A stretch of 6,650 nt of DNA from an uncultured beta proteobacterium (GTDB lineage: Bacteria; Pseudomonadota; Gammaproteobacteria; Burkholderiales; Burkholderiaceae). The position numbers and the translations under genes are program-made. How positions within the stretch are numbered: the first letter of the stretch is position 1; each line of letters opens with the position of its first letter. The notes beneath the pieces were generated by a model. It was not told the origin of the DNA and did no database searches. It worked only from the letters and a program-made list of their open reading frames with translations. The DNA is taken from assembly GCA_903938955.1 (NCBI GenBank), contig CAJAFJ010000214.1, forward strand, positions 1 to 6,650. The letters run 5' to 3'. Positions 6,548 through 6,650 of this stretch are shown one piece after another.

Positions 6548-6650
6548 CAAGCGCTTATGCGAGTTGCATGCGTTACTTTTATTGTGTGCCCGTAGGCTTT
6601 GTCTCCTGGGCCGCTCTCCTTCAGCAGACTTGAAGTCTGTGACGATTGGC
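6548..6650. other. Unassigned edge of window, no supported gene
   Basis: Nothing here can be assigned with confidence. On the minus strand a frame open from the window edge reaches a TGA at 6549-6547, directly at the terminator stem, and its last residues would be THATRISA. This could be the end of a gene lying to the right, but another minus-strand frame stops at 6623-6621 and a third stays open, and none is recognisable. A CAGACTT/AAGTCTG palindrome at 6625-6639 is not part of a tRNA. Confidence 0.3.

Noticed and set aside
6625..6639. Palindrome resembling a tRNA anticodon arm (minus strand loop CTTCAAG, as in tRNA-Sec; plus strand loop CTTGAAG, as in tRNA-Ser)
   Set aside because: No T-arm (GTTCGANTC), D-arm or acceptor stem can be found at suitable distances on either strand.

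Overview
The window is high-GC chromosomal DNA. Its protein sequences look like those of a betaproteobacterium of the order Burkholderiales, most likely a Comamonadaceae member (Rhodoferax/Polaromonas-like). That placement comes from remembered family resemblance of MreB, MreC, MreD and PBP2, not from a database search.

Positions 1-3876 (+ strand) are the cell-shape (elongasome) cluster in the usual proteobacterial order mreB-mreC-mreD-mrdA. It holds the last ~130 codons of MreB (actin-like filament), MreC (periplasmic scaffold), MreD (integral membrane protein) and a complete PBP2 (elongation-specific transpeptidase). The genes are tightly packed: 15 bp between mreB and mreC, a 4-bp ATGA overlap between mreC and mreD, and 3 bp between mreD and mrdA. 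This suggests one transcript with translational coupling. The striking feature is mreC, which reads as two pieces in different frames. The join is near position 816 and one missing base explains it; everything on both sides is well conserved, so either a sequence error or a very recent mutation is likely.

Positions 3863-6377 (- strand) hold three genes pointing toward the mre cluster. In transcription order they are a small exported outer-membrane beta-barrel protein, a YfcA-like TSUP/TauE-SafE family membrane transporter, and a GGDEF diguanylate cyclase with a helical N-terminal region. The last two lie 21 bp apart and are probably co-transcribed. The cyclase gene ends inside the last codons of mrdA (14-bp convergent overlap), so no intergenic space is left for a terminator between the two units. 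The usual partner of mrdA, rodA, does not follow it here.

Positions 6378-6650 contain no gene I can support. There is a good ribosome binding site for the beta-barrel gene, a short inverted repeat with a close relative upstream of the transporter gene, a weak candidate promoter, and a strong factor-independent terminator hairpin (6516-6547) that can work on both strands.

I see no mobile element, CRISPR array or RNA gene, and no evidence for a previously undescribed system. This is mostly ordinary core-genome sequence, and the points worth checking are the mreC frameshift, the cyclase lacking a canonical inhibitory site, and the paired inverted repeats.
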